From assembly GCA_004835665.1 (NCBI GenBank), contig RBKR01000022.1:930001-994000 (forward strand): DNA of 64,000 bases. The letters are read 5' to 3'. This document shows positions 1-10,242 of this stretch, piece after piece. Both the position numbers and the translations under genes were made by a program. The notes beneath the pieces were generated by a model. The model ran no database searches, was not told the origin of the DNA, and saw only the letters and a program-made list of their open reading frames with translations. The DNA comes from Phoma sp. XZ068. Lineage: Eukaryota; Ascomycota; Dothideomycetes; Pleosporales; Didymellaceae. Numbering within the stretch: position 1 is the stretch's first letter; each line of letters starts with the position of its first letter.

Positions 1-167
1 GAATGTACCTGCCCTTGCACGGTAAATTATGCGAGTTGATTAAATGGTCTGTCCTGCGGCTGAACTTTACCTTTAAATTGGACTGTAGCCATGTATTCTC
101 CATTGGATTCTTCGTTGTGCGCGCCGTTCCGCTCAACAAACACTCTTTTAGCGTTGGAGGAATCACA

Positions 168-2158
168 ATGGTGTGGGTTTATTTTTTCGCAGTTCTGGCA
201 TTTCTACAGCTCCCATTGAGTCTGGCCATACCCAATTGTCCTATATACGGAGCTGAGTTTCCACCGCCGCAAAGATTGACTGAACACCCAAAATGGATAC
301 AAGCCATGACAAACCTTTCTGCCGCATTCGACTACTTGGATGCTAACGCCACCGGTTACAACTTGTCCTACTCTGTACAAATATTTTCAACAAACCCAGG
401 AAACGCTATAATCGCACAGCGACACCGAACCGCAAGAAATCTGTTGCCAGACACTGAAGGTGTCACAGAGGTTGATGAGAACACGGTGTACCGTCTTGGT
501 AGCGTCTCCAAGGTGTTCACTGTCCTAGCCTTCCTAGCTGAAGTTGGTGATACTCACTGGAATACACCAATTACCAATTTCATCCCGGAATTAGCGCAGT
601 ACCCCGATCGAGTTTCAACGCAATATATTGACGATGTACGGCGAACGGATTGGGACGATATCACACTCGGCGCATTGGCAGCTCAGGTTTCTGGCCTTGG
701 AAGAGACTGTGGGTGATTCGAAAAGACAAATAACATTGAATTTGAAGACTGACAGTAGTCAGACGGAGTGCTTGGCGAATTAACGCAAACTGAAAACATC
801 TCGATAGGCTGGCAATCAAGCTTCCCTAGCTTGCGAGGGCCTGCAGTTCCGCCCTGTGGAGCTTGGCCGCTATGCACCAGAAAAGTTGAGTCTGCTATGA
901 GAGTGCTCTACATACTTGTACTAATCTGGAACAGAATTCTTTGCAGGCATCGAACTCATGTTTCCCTCGTTTCTTCCTTTCCAAACAGCTAGCTACTCCA
1001 ACGTAGGCTATCAGCTGTTAGCATATGCGCTTGAAAGCATGACCGGAAAGAAATTTGTTGATATTCTGAACGATCGCGTCATCAAGCCACTGGGCCTGAA
1101 TCATACGTTCTATGAAAATGCGCCTCCATCGCTGGGAATAATTCCGTCCACAACAACAGATGATTATTGGTGGGTCAATTTGGGGGACGCGAACCCGTAA
1201 GTATGGCCACTCTACTTCGCACTACGGATACTAAACTGTATACAGCGGTGGAAACATGTATTCTTCTGCACGCGACATATCCACTCTTGGACATGCAATT
1301 CTGTCATCTAAGCTGTTAAAACCTTCCCTTACTCGTCGCTGGCTGAACCCAGTCACATTCTCAGCAGACTTCTCAGCTTCAGTTGGCGCACCGTGGGGTG
1401 TCCGCCGTATCCAACTGGATCCGTTTGTTCAGCCGTACCGTTCCTTAAGCGTGTTTACGAAAGCCGGAACCTTCCGCAAGTACACGGCGTTTCTTACTCT
1501 GCTGAAAGAATTCAACCTTGGCTTCACGATCATGATGGCAGGCAAATCGTCAATCAATAACTTCATGATCGCCGATATGCTAGGTGCATCGTTAATTCCA
1601 GCATACGATGCTGCGGCGCGCGATGAGGCTAGTGAAATCTACAGTGGCATTTATGTGGGTAGCGGTTCAAACTCCCTGCCTAATTCCTCGATGATCATCA
1701 CCACCGATTCGAAAAAGCCTGGATTAGGGATAGTCTCATGGACCTCGAATGGGACAGACATGATCAAGACAGCCATCCAGCTACAGACAGGTTCGAACGG
1801 GACGGCCTTGAGAGCTGAAGCCCGTCTCTATTACACTCAACTGGAAACAAAGGCACAAAGTGGTCAGATGAGGCAGTCGTGGAAAGCGATCTTTGAAGAC
1901 ACGGGACTTCCATCAGCACCTGGCCCAATATTATTTTCTACAGGTTGTGGATCTTGGGTTAGTCTTACAGGCATTACTTACGGCTCTTTACCGCTTGATG
2001 AATTTATCTTCGATTTCGACTCGAGCGGGAAGGTTGTAAGTGTAACGAACCTCGCACTGCGATCGACGCTCTACAAGGTAGACATAAGCCAGTCTGCGAA
2101 ACTGCTTCCCGCACTGTGTAAAAACATTTGTCCGTACGTATTACAAACACAGACTTAA
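168..2158 (+). CDS. secreted beta-lactamase-like serine hydrolase, possible frameshift
   Basis: This gene encodes a penicillin-binding-protein/beta-lactamase-fold serine hydrolase of unknown substrate, probably secreted. The ATG at 168 opens a signal peptide (VYFFAVLAFLQLPLSLA). An SxxK motif (SVSK, about residue 112) supplies the nucleophile and general base, and a YSN motif follows near 994-1002. Exons read as 168..708, 763..884, about 935..1196 and 1246..2158. The first intron restores the family-typical GLGRDYG, and the last joins DANP to GGNMYSS. The exon 2/exon 3 junction is odd: after the donor at 885 both acceptors (ending 934 or 946) leave exon 3 one base out of frame, as if one base were missing. 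The exon total is 1838 bp, one short of a multiple of three. The gene is therefore a pseudogene, a sequencing error or mis-modelled at that point. The family call is firm; intactness is not. Confidence 0.75.
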
Positions 2159-2953
2159 TGTAGTTATTCTTTGGGAGGAAATTTTGTTACTAGTACGATA
2201 TCAAATCTTTAAGCTGAGGGTTGGTAATATTGCGAACCGCCATGAAAGTCCCACCTCCGTGCTTGCTTTCCAGATGCACTTCAAGTTAGCTGATAGCAAT
2301 AGTTCTGACAATATCTGATATTTTTGATTCTAAAATAGATACGTCGAGTCGTTTGACGTATATCACACATTCTGAGAAGTTAGATTTAAGTTTGTAGAGG
2401 CACGCCTATCCCTTCAAACCACGCTACAGGCCACGCTACTGCAGATGTCAAACCCAACAGCTCCGGAGATTTCTCCGCATCAAAGACGTCGAAAGGACAA
2501 GACCAAATTCCAACATGATCTTGGCCGCAGCGGCTGGTTTTTGTCCATGCCCTACATCTCACCCTGGCAAGCAACTTCCAGCCTGAGACCTTATACGTTG
2601 TCATGCATTCGAGCGGAGCACCAGCAATGTTGTATGCCTATGACACGATTAATGTAGGATTAGGCTTCTAGAAAGTACGCGAGGACTTCAAATGTTGCGG
2701 CCAGGATTTAATTCTGATCTACACTACTATGGCCTGAGCTTTATCTCAAGTACCTGAGAGCGGCGTAGTCTATGCTGCCACTGCTGGAAGTAGCGAGAGC
2801 CGGGAGTAAATGACGGTGACACGGATACTCAATCTCAGAATGGGCGATTATGTCGTGTGTAACAAATGATGTCATTCAATAAAGACCGTTCTGTCCATGT
2901 TCACACACCTTCAAGACTCAGCATCACGTCCTAAAACTTCAGCCTCCTGAACT
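2159..2953. other. intergenic, no gene seen
   Basis: About 800 bp lie between two convergent genes. Short open frames exist on both strands (70-72 codons), but none shows a domain, a signal peptide or exon continuity. Confidence 0.6.
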
Positions 2954-4089
2954 TTACAACTTACTCGCTTTGCCCTCCCCCAGAGTAACGACCAACTTCC
3001 CGAACTGACTCGCGTTCTTCATGTCGTCGAATAGCGTATCGATCTGCTTGATATCCAGCCCATGCACACTCCTGCTGACAATCGGCCGCAGCTTCTTCTC
3101 GTTCACAAACGCAACCATATCTGCAAACTCCTTGCGAGATCCCATTGTCGAGCCGCGGACTTCGATGTTGCGCAGCACGGCGCTCATGAGGAAGTCCATC
3201 TTGGGTGAGATAGTCATGCCGTAGATGGAGATAATGCCACCGGCCTATATCATGTCAGCAAGCATCCTTTAGTGTTCTGATGCGTAAGAGCACAACAAAC
3301 CTTCAACAACCGACTCCCCTTAGCAACAACATCTCCACCCGCCCCATCAACAATCGCATCCAACCACTTCCTCTCCCCCGGTAACATGGCCTGCAACTTC
3401 TTCTCCCACCCCTCCTCCTTATAACTCACACCCCCCTTCGCCCCAAGCTTAACCGCTTTATCAATCTTCCCCTGATCCCCACTCGTGACATACACATTAC
3501 ACCCCTCCGCAACCGCAAACAGCAGCACCATCAGCGCAACCCCACCCCCAATCCCCGTAACAAGAATATTCCTCCCTTTCTGCGCATTATCCCCACACTT
3601 GACACGAAACGCCCGCCACCCCGTCAGTCCCGTCAGCGGCAGCGCAGCCGCCTCCTCATCGCTCAAATGCGCCGGACACTCTTCCAACTCCCCCGCCGGA
3701 AGGGTAATCACATCTGCCAGCGTGCCGGCGGGATTACTCTTCGTGCCGCCTAGAATCGCATAGCCCTTTGGTGCCTCCGGTCCATCGGGTGAATCCTTCC
3801 ACCCGGTCCCCGGGTTGAGAATAACGCGTTTGTTGAGCCAGTTCTTCGCGCCGGGGCCAGTGGATGTTACGATTCCGACGCCGTCGGCGAGGAGGGGCAC
3901 GCCGAAGGTTGTGCCTGGGTAGAGGTGTTGGCGGATGAAGAGGTCGCGGTGGTTGAGGGCTGCGGCGGTGAGGGAGATGACGGCGTCGTTTTGGGTGGGC
4001 GAGGGTTCGGGGATGGTGATTTTTTCGAGGGGGTAGTATACTTTTCCGGGTTTGCCTTCGATTTGCTTGATGGCGATTGCGGAGGGCAT
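2954..4089 (-). CDS. zinc-type alcohol dehydrogenase-like MDR oxidoreductase
   Basis: This is a medium-chain dehydrogenase/reductase of about 359 residues, similar to the yeast zinc-type alcohol-dehydrogenase-like proteins; it probably reduces quinones or enones with NAD(P)H. The N-terminal GroES-like fold has AALNHRDLFIRQ and the variant PGTGW region. The Rossmann part carries LVTGIGGGVALMVLLFA, the dinucleotide loop. The catalytic-zinc ligands of classical ADH (a GHE motif and a four-cysteine lobe) are not visible, which fits the quinone-reductase-like branch. Two exons, 3301..4089 and 2954..3244, are separated by a 56-bp intron that joins GSRLLK to AGGIISIYG in frame. The start at 4089 (MPSAIAIK) is preferred over an in-frame ATG at 4143 because the upstream residues are low-complexity. 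The substrate is unknown. Confidence 0.88.
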
Positions 4090-4143
4090 TGTTGCGGCGG
4101 GGAATGGCTCGCGGAGCTGTGGAGGTAGTAGAGGTGGACTCAA

Positions 4144-4542
4144 TTGGGGACGGGTGAGGTGGAGGTGATGTTTAGTACTTGAGGCAGTGGTTTAGGAGTG
4201 AAGAAGTTATCAACAGTACTTGATTGATAAGCTAACAAACAGCCGACTCTATCGTTGCGACTTGGTGTTATCGCTCGCTCAGATGGAATGACGAAATCGG
4301 TTTGGAAAACCGACGCGGACCTCGGCTCAGTCCCGCGGTGGTGGGTCCCATGCGGGGGAGCAATTGACAGGGATGTTTACTCTGCTATCGTACGCCTACA
4401 TTTGAATCAAACCTTTAAGTGAACTACTCTGAATATTTCGTGAACTATGTTTAATTTTGGTGGTTCTACAAATTATATACGAGCTAAACCATAACCACGC
4501 ACATGTAGCTACAATTTCGCTGTTCTCTGACAGATTGCCATC
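4144..4542. other. intergenic between two minus-strand genes
   Basis: About 400 bp lie between the MFS transporter 3' end and the MDR oxidoreductase start. They presumably hold the oxidoreductase promoter. No specific site was recognised. Confidence 0.5.
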
Positions 4543-6194
4543 TCAAGGCCTCCACCTGAACGAAGGGTGTCTCCAATCCATATCCTCAATCTCGCCGGGC
4601 GACTTGCCCGCAAGTTCAGAATCCACATCGACCTGCGAGCGCTTCTTATTGCTGTACTTCATCCACAGCAAAAGGAGCGTGCTCAGGATGAGAATCGTGC
4701 TGCTCGTCGCCAAATTCAGGCCGTTGCCGATGCGGTAGTTGGGCGCGTCGAAGGGCAGGAAGCTCCATGTTGAGATCAGACCGCCGACGTTGCCGAACAT
4801 GACGACTGTGCCGATTGCGGACGCGCGTGCGGTGTCTGTGACGACGTTTGCGGAGCCCTGTGCGTTGCAGAGAGCGCCGAAGGAGAAGGCGCCGGAGGCG
4901 ATGATGAAGGTTGCTCCGTAGCGGACCTGTGGCTCGTGGCTGGCCAAAAACATGATGTATCCGACCATCATGAGCGGTGCGCCGGCAATCATGAATATCA
5001 TGCGCCTGTCGAAGCGCCAGCTGAGGAAGGGGAAGAGGACGGTGAAGAACGCGCCGACAATGTAGGGTGGGACGGTGCGGAGCTGCTGGTAGACGACGGT
5101 GTTCTTCGGGTAGATTGTTCGCACAATGGTGGGTGCGAAGAAAGCGAGACCCTGCACTGTGATGTTGTCCAGGAGGAAGATGAACGATGTAGCGAGAACG
5201 ACGGGGTTGAAGATACCGCGCATCGTCTTCTTCCTGTCGAGCTTGTCGAGAACCTCGTGCTGTCCAACGCGCTCAGACTTGACACGAGCAATAGCCAAGT
5301 CCTTCTCTTCCTGTGTCAGCCACCTAGCAGTCTCGGGGCGGTCGGTAAGCGTGAAGAACGAGATCAGAGCGAGAAGGCAGGTGACGATGCCTTCAATAGC
5401 AAAGATCATCCTCCAGCGGTGCAGCGAGCCAAAGTGGTCCAGTGTGAGGATCGCAGACGCCAAAAGACCACCGAAAGCGCCAGCAAGAGGCGCCATGACG
5501 ATGTAGAGCGAGAGGCGGAAGGCGAGCTCGGATCGGCGATACCATCTCGACATGTAGTAAGCTATACCCGGCAGCATGCCAGCCTCAAAGATACCCAAGA
5601 CGAAACGGACACCGCAGATGCTGTGGATGTCGTGGACAAACGCCGTGCCGATAGATGCAATGCCGAAGCAGAGCGAGATGCCAGGAATGAACCATCCAGG
5701 GCCAATCCACTTGCAGCAGATGTTGGAGGGGATCTGTTGCGGTCAGCGTCATGAACTTGAGAGGATGTTTGTACGACGAATCGTACATCCCCACATTTGA
5801 CATAGAGTACTCACCTCGAAAATAATGTAACTGATATAGAAAACCGACAAAACCTGGTTGTAGTCGTAGCCCTTCAAATTGAGGTCCTTTTCAAGACCGG
5901 CCAGACGAGCATTGCCGATGTTGGCACGGTCGATGAAGCAGAAAAGGTACAGCAAAGCGACAGTGGGAACGATGTAGAGATCAATCTTCCATCTCAGTCT
6001 AGCTTCGGCCTTGGGGTCGAATGTGAGAAGCGCATTGCCGTAGCTGAAAACATTAGTCGACGTCCAATTGTAGCAGCTACATAGTCATACATGTCGGTCG
6101 CTGCGTGACCACGCTCGGCAACAGTATGTGTGTTGTCGCTCTTGAGGTCCTCGTGCAGGCTCGCAGTGTTCTTCTCGGCGTGAGCGTCGGCCAT
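4543..6194 (-). CDS. MFS transporter, allantoate permease (anion:cation symporter) family
   Basis: This is a 507-residue major facilitator of the fungal Dal5/Tna1 type, expected to carry small organic anions such as allantoate, nicotinate or pantothenate across the plasma membrane. Exons are 6194..6091, 6043..5815 and 5733..4543; the two introns (47 and 81 bp) are resolved by frame (CCGACAT/gtatga and TTCGAG/gtgagt). Family features are the N-terminal FDPKAEARLRWKID segment, TM1 with LLYLFCFIDRANIGNARLAG, the TM4-5 region GIFEAGMLPGIAYYMSRWY, and the central RPETARWL loop. Hydrophobic blocks account for the usual 12 helices. The protein ends in an acidic cytosolic tail. The substrate cannot be read from sequence. 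No neighbour shares an obvious pathway. Confidence 0.92.
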
Positions 6195-7346
6195 GTTGGA
6201 TGCAATATCCGGCGTAACGGTAAGAAGGATTGACAGTCTGTGACAGGGCAACTCGAAACGGTGCACCGTCCTTTCTTATACCTTTATCTGTCGCACGGAT
6301 CCAGACGGACGTAGCTCATCTTGGCGACGGCCAAGAGAAGCCACTCTGCTCGAAAGTTAAGCGCTAGACGGCCCTTTCAATAGAGGTACTAGCTGCTACA
6401 GGGAACGCGCAGGACGTGAAAGCGACGCGGGGGCCACTCACAGTCCGCCGTCGCGGGGACCCCAGAGTCTGGGGCATTTGCTGCTTGCCGGCTGCTGGCT
6501 ACGGGTCGGAAGCCAGCGTCGGTACTTGGTGTCGCGAAACATTCAAGTGCAGAGTCACAATGCGGTCGTCCCGGCTGCTCGTTACCCCGCCACGCCACGA
6601 TTCTCGACAGGACCTGGGAGTCGGTTTCGGTGATTGCGCGATGACTCGCCCGCGGATGAGAGCTGGAGGCTCGACAGGCAATTCACGTGCGGGAAGTGCC
6701 TCGGGCCGCGCTAGGGATGCAGTTGTATGTACATAGTAGCACGCATAATTAACAGACGTCGAATCTGTCGTGGGGGGCATGTCATCCATCCCAGCTCTGC
6801 CACATGCATTCACTATCCGCTTTGGGACTCCGGCTAGAACCCCTGTAGACATTCAGCGTCCTGTTTCAATATGGCGTCGATCTCCTTTCCACCTCATGGC
6901 CGCGCAATCAGCTCGCACTGCATGCAAGCCATCACGGGCCAGAGTCCCAAAACGCAGTCAATGTGGTGGAATCGAAACAAACCCGGTGTCAAAACAAGCA
7001 CCGCGCTCTGATGCAGCTGTGAAGGCGTGTTCAGAATTGAAGTAATTGGTCGTGATCTTGCATCCGATACTCGAGCTGGAAAAAGTCATAGCCAGGACCA
7101 TGCTGGAGAACCATGGTGTTGTACGAATACGGACGGATTATCCGAGTAAACGACCACACATGCACGATGTCTTGCAGAAAATAAAGTTCAAAGTCGAACT
7201 AGACGTGCATGTTTCGCGTGAACGGTCGCGACGTCTCCACCGTGGAAATGCTATCTTCCCCACGGGGTTGCGAAACGAAGGATCCACGGAATTACATTCC
7301 GATCCTTCCGGATCCACTACAGCTCTCACGCCGTCTTAGCTTTGGC
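6195..7346. other. 1.15-kb intergenic region, no gene recognised
   Basis: This lies upstream of the MFS gene and downstream of the SDR 3' end. Open frames up to 117 codons exist on both strands, but none has recognisable domains or codon-level support. It probably contains the MFS promoter. Confidence 0.5.
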
Positions 7347-8389
7347 CTAAGCACCTTCTTGCGCTTTGCCTGCAGTTACCAACTTCAATAGATCTCTCAT
7401 GACCTTCAGCTCGAGCAGATCCGCCTCCTTGTTTACGCCCAGCATTTGCGCGGTCAGATAGTGGTACCCCTTTTCGCCGTTCTCCAGATCCATAAAATGC
7501 CCACGTTCGCTGTACACCAGCTCACCGTGCCTGTTCTTGTCGGCCATGAGCACGGCGACTGACCGCGCTGGGACGTCTGCGGACTGGTAGTTGCCTTCGC
7601 CGACCACAGCGAGGACTTCGGGGGTTAGGATGCCGGTATCTGTCCATGAGGGTGCGATGGCGTTGATGCGGATGGGGAGTTGCGGGTGCAGATGGCATGT
7701 TAGGGAGCGCATGAGACCGAGGACTGCATGCTTGGTGGTTGCTGAGACGATGTTAATCACTGAAATCTCGCGAATGTCAGCAAAGCTTACTGTAGTCCGT
7801 GGCAGGGAACCTGGTGAAACTCGATCCGGACGCTGTGATGACGACACTGCCACCAGTGGGGTTTTTGCGGATGTGATGAATGGCTAATTTGACGGTGTAC
7901 AGGCAGCCAAGAAGGTTGACATTAACAGTCTTGAGATTGGGTGGTAGCAAGTCACCGTTGGCATCTACATCTTCTTCGAGCAGGGAGATGGTCGGGGCAA
8001 TACCGGCGTTGGCAAATACATGGTCGACCTTGCCGTATGTCTTCACTGCAGCTTTGAACCTACAAAGCGAGTCAGTACTTCCAAGACAGATACGTCTTCA
8101 GGATTTCAACACTTACAGGTCCAGTTGCTGCTTCCAATCCGTCACATCGACCTTTGAGAACGGCACTACCCCTGCTTCCGGCTCGGGTAGTGGATTGAGG
8201 TCACCAGCATACACCTTGCCTCCATGCTTGACGATTCGACGAAGCGTTGCAAGTCCAATACCGGATGATGCACCTGTGAATGTGAGTTGATAGTACACTT
8301 GCACCTCACTGCAGCTTCATACCGGTGATGACGACAACTTGATCCTTGATCTGATCAAGATCGTTGTCAGAGATGGTGAAGCTTGTCAT
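7347..8389 (-). CDS. short-chain dehydrogenase/reductase (15-PGDH-like)
   Basis: This is a classical SDR of about 295 residues, an NAD(P)-dependent alcohol/ketone oxidoreductase of unknown substrate. Four exons read 8389..8323, 8273..8117, 8059..7791 and 7741..7347. The cofactor loop TGASSGIG spans the first junction, the adenine-binding Asp pair follows in FSKVDVTD, and NAG lies in VFANAGIAP. Active-site Ser is in ITASGSS. The catalytic YxxxK is created only by splicing: Tyr ends exon 3 (ATDY) and TTTK comes from exon 4 when the acceptor ending at 7742 is used. A nearer AG would lose the tetrad. The C-terminus carries PEVLAVVGEG and a long helical tail, as in fungal 15-hydroxyprostaglandin dehydrogenase-like proteins. 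It is cytosolic, with no targeting signal. Confidence 0.88.
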
Positions 8390-9050
8390 GTTGGATGCAG
8401 GTTCAAGGCAAGTGATATAATTGAAATGTCGACCTATACTAGTCCACGTCGACCGGACTGATGACGTTGACTAAACTGTGCAATTGTAGAAGATGCAGCA
8501 GGATAACAACTCGTCAAGGTGTAATCTCTTATAGAACTAGACGGGGTGGAGCTTTTGTAGTGAGCCTCGAGTAAGTTCGGAAGTACAGCGGTTAACCCCG
8601 CTTCACCGTGCACGCCCGCCGAGGAGGATGTACTGCAGTAGCGCGAGCTGCATTTGTGATTCTGCATGTCAGATGGATAAATAGCACGGGAACATCAGTG
8701 TAAATGCACAAGAAATTCAAGTATGCTCTCGTAAGATACTCTTGAGTCGTCGGTTGGCTTGCTTGGCGATCGCCCTTGTAAGAATGTTGTCGAATTGTAG
8801 CCCTCGCTGACGAGAGCTTCCTCTGCAACGTCACAAGCACGATAAATACATTCGCATGCGGCCAGGGTATCAATCGTATTCAGCTCAGGGTGAGCGTCTT
8901 GGTCAAGCTCGGTGGTCGTGGTGTCGAACGGTCGGACAGCTCTGGAGCCTCTGCGCAGAGCGTCGGACGCGATTCGGACCGCCGAGCCTTCCGTCGTCCG
9001 TTCTATCATGATGCTCGTTTTGTTCGATTTGCTGTCCTCGGGCAGACAGC
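8390..9050. other. intergenic between SDR and LSm4 (both minus strand)
   Basis: This 660-bp stretch holds the LSm4 3' untranslated region and the SDR promoter. A minus-strand frame runs through it from LSm4 exon 3 in a different phase; it lacks a plausible start or domain and is taken as chance. Confidence 0.5.
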
Positions 9051-9558
9051 TCAAGCGTTGTTGTTGCCGCCGCCACCTCCCCTGCCTCGACCTCGCCCGC
9101 GTCCGCGCGTGCCTCTGCCGCCTCGGTCTCCTCTGTGGTCGCCTCGTGAATGCATGCCCCCGCGTCCGCCTCTTTGCGCCTGGTCCTTGACCTGCTGCTC
9201 CTTGACCACCTCGATAATCTCGTCGGGCACCCGCAGGTACTTGATCTGGGACTGTCAGCGTCGACGCTCCTTCATCCTCTTCGGTGCACTGACTGTGCTT
9301 CCGCGAACATAGATCTCCGGCAGCCGCATGAACTTGTCGCCGTCTGCGCTTGTCTGCACCACCTCCCGTAATGTGAGGTTCATCCATGTGTCGCAGTTGA
9401 CCAGCAGGCCGTTGAGCGTCTCGCCGCTCTTGAGCTCGACGAGCATCGGGTGGCCGGTTGCTGCCGTGAGCAGGCCGAGTGGGAGCTGCGTGCGTCAGTA
9501 CGCCATAACCAAACACGGGCATTGAATGTGGGAATTTGCGCCAGACGGGACGTACCAT
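9051..9558 (-). CDS. LSM4: U6 snRNA-associated Sm-like protein LSm4
   Basis: This is LSm4, a subunit of the cytoplasmic LSm1-7 mRNA-decay ring and the nuclear LSm2-8 U6 snRNA ring. The 129-residue model has the Sm1 motif (MLVELKSGETLNGLLVNCD, then WMNLTLREV) and the Sm2 motif (RLPEIYVRGSTIKYLRVPD). The C-terminal tail is rich in RGG/RG repeats and ends in a Gly run and Asn residues, as in other LSm4 proteins. Three exons are 9558..9556, 9485..9294 and 9245..9051. The first coding exon is just the ATG: a 70-bp intron follows immediately and joins M to LPLGLLTA. The second intron (48 bp) restores YVRGST/IKYLRVP. The gene is divergent from the membrane protein at 10243, with about 680 bp between their starts. 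Confidence 0.95.
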
Positions 9559-10242
9559 CTTGTCGTTGTGTGAGGCGCGGCGGTGCGCACTGGGCTGGTA
9601 CTGGGGAACGGCGACTGCAATTGGGCAGCGAGTAACGTGCAAAAGTGGTGGTATGCAGGGCGTCAACAGTCGTCGTCGAGGTCGCTGCTGGTGGATCATG
9701 GCGTCAATGCGCGCGAATCTTGGCACCGCGTTCAGCGTTCAGCCCTATGGAGACAGTCGATCACGACTACATGCTGTTGGACAACTATCCATATCACTGA
9801 TATCCATAATATGTCCAGACATGGCTGCACTGATTTCGTGCTCGTTTCGTCCGCGCAGACGAGATGGTCATTGGACGCCTGGACCGGTGAGAACAGAACC
9901 TGCTCGAACGCTTCTTGCCAGATGGCCTCCACAATGTGCAGTAGAGCTCTGCACTCCTATTCAAACTTCACTGGAGTCAGGCATGCTGTCATGCCCACCT
10001 GAAACACTTTGTTTATTGCTTGCACTCATTTCAGTCGACGGCAGACACGACTAAATTCGTGACCGGTCGCTGCGCCACGCTGCTGACAGCCCGCGTCTTA
10101 AACCTCCGCGTAGCCGCCCTTCTGCCTGATTCTCAAGCACTGGGACAACGCTCCCATTTTTCACCAGCGGCCGCATCTGTTGCGTCTGGCGGTGGTGTGT
10201 TTTTGATTTCTGCTGTCCTGCCCTTCTTTTGCTTTCTTCACC
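9559..10242. promoter_or_regulatory. divergent intergenic region, LSm4 / membrane protein
   Basis: These 684 bp separate two divergent start codons and so must contain both promoters. No TATA element or binding site could be named with confidence. Open frames here are judged spurious. Confidence 0.4.

Noticed and set aside
4936..5754. A 272-codon plus-strand frame opposite the MFS transporter
   Set aside because: It is highly acidic and crosses the MFS intron without support; it is an antisense shadow.
8695..9726. A 343-codon minus-strand frame overlapping LSm4
   Set aside because: It reads LSm4 exons in the wrong phase (Arg-rich) and runs through both introns; it has no domain.
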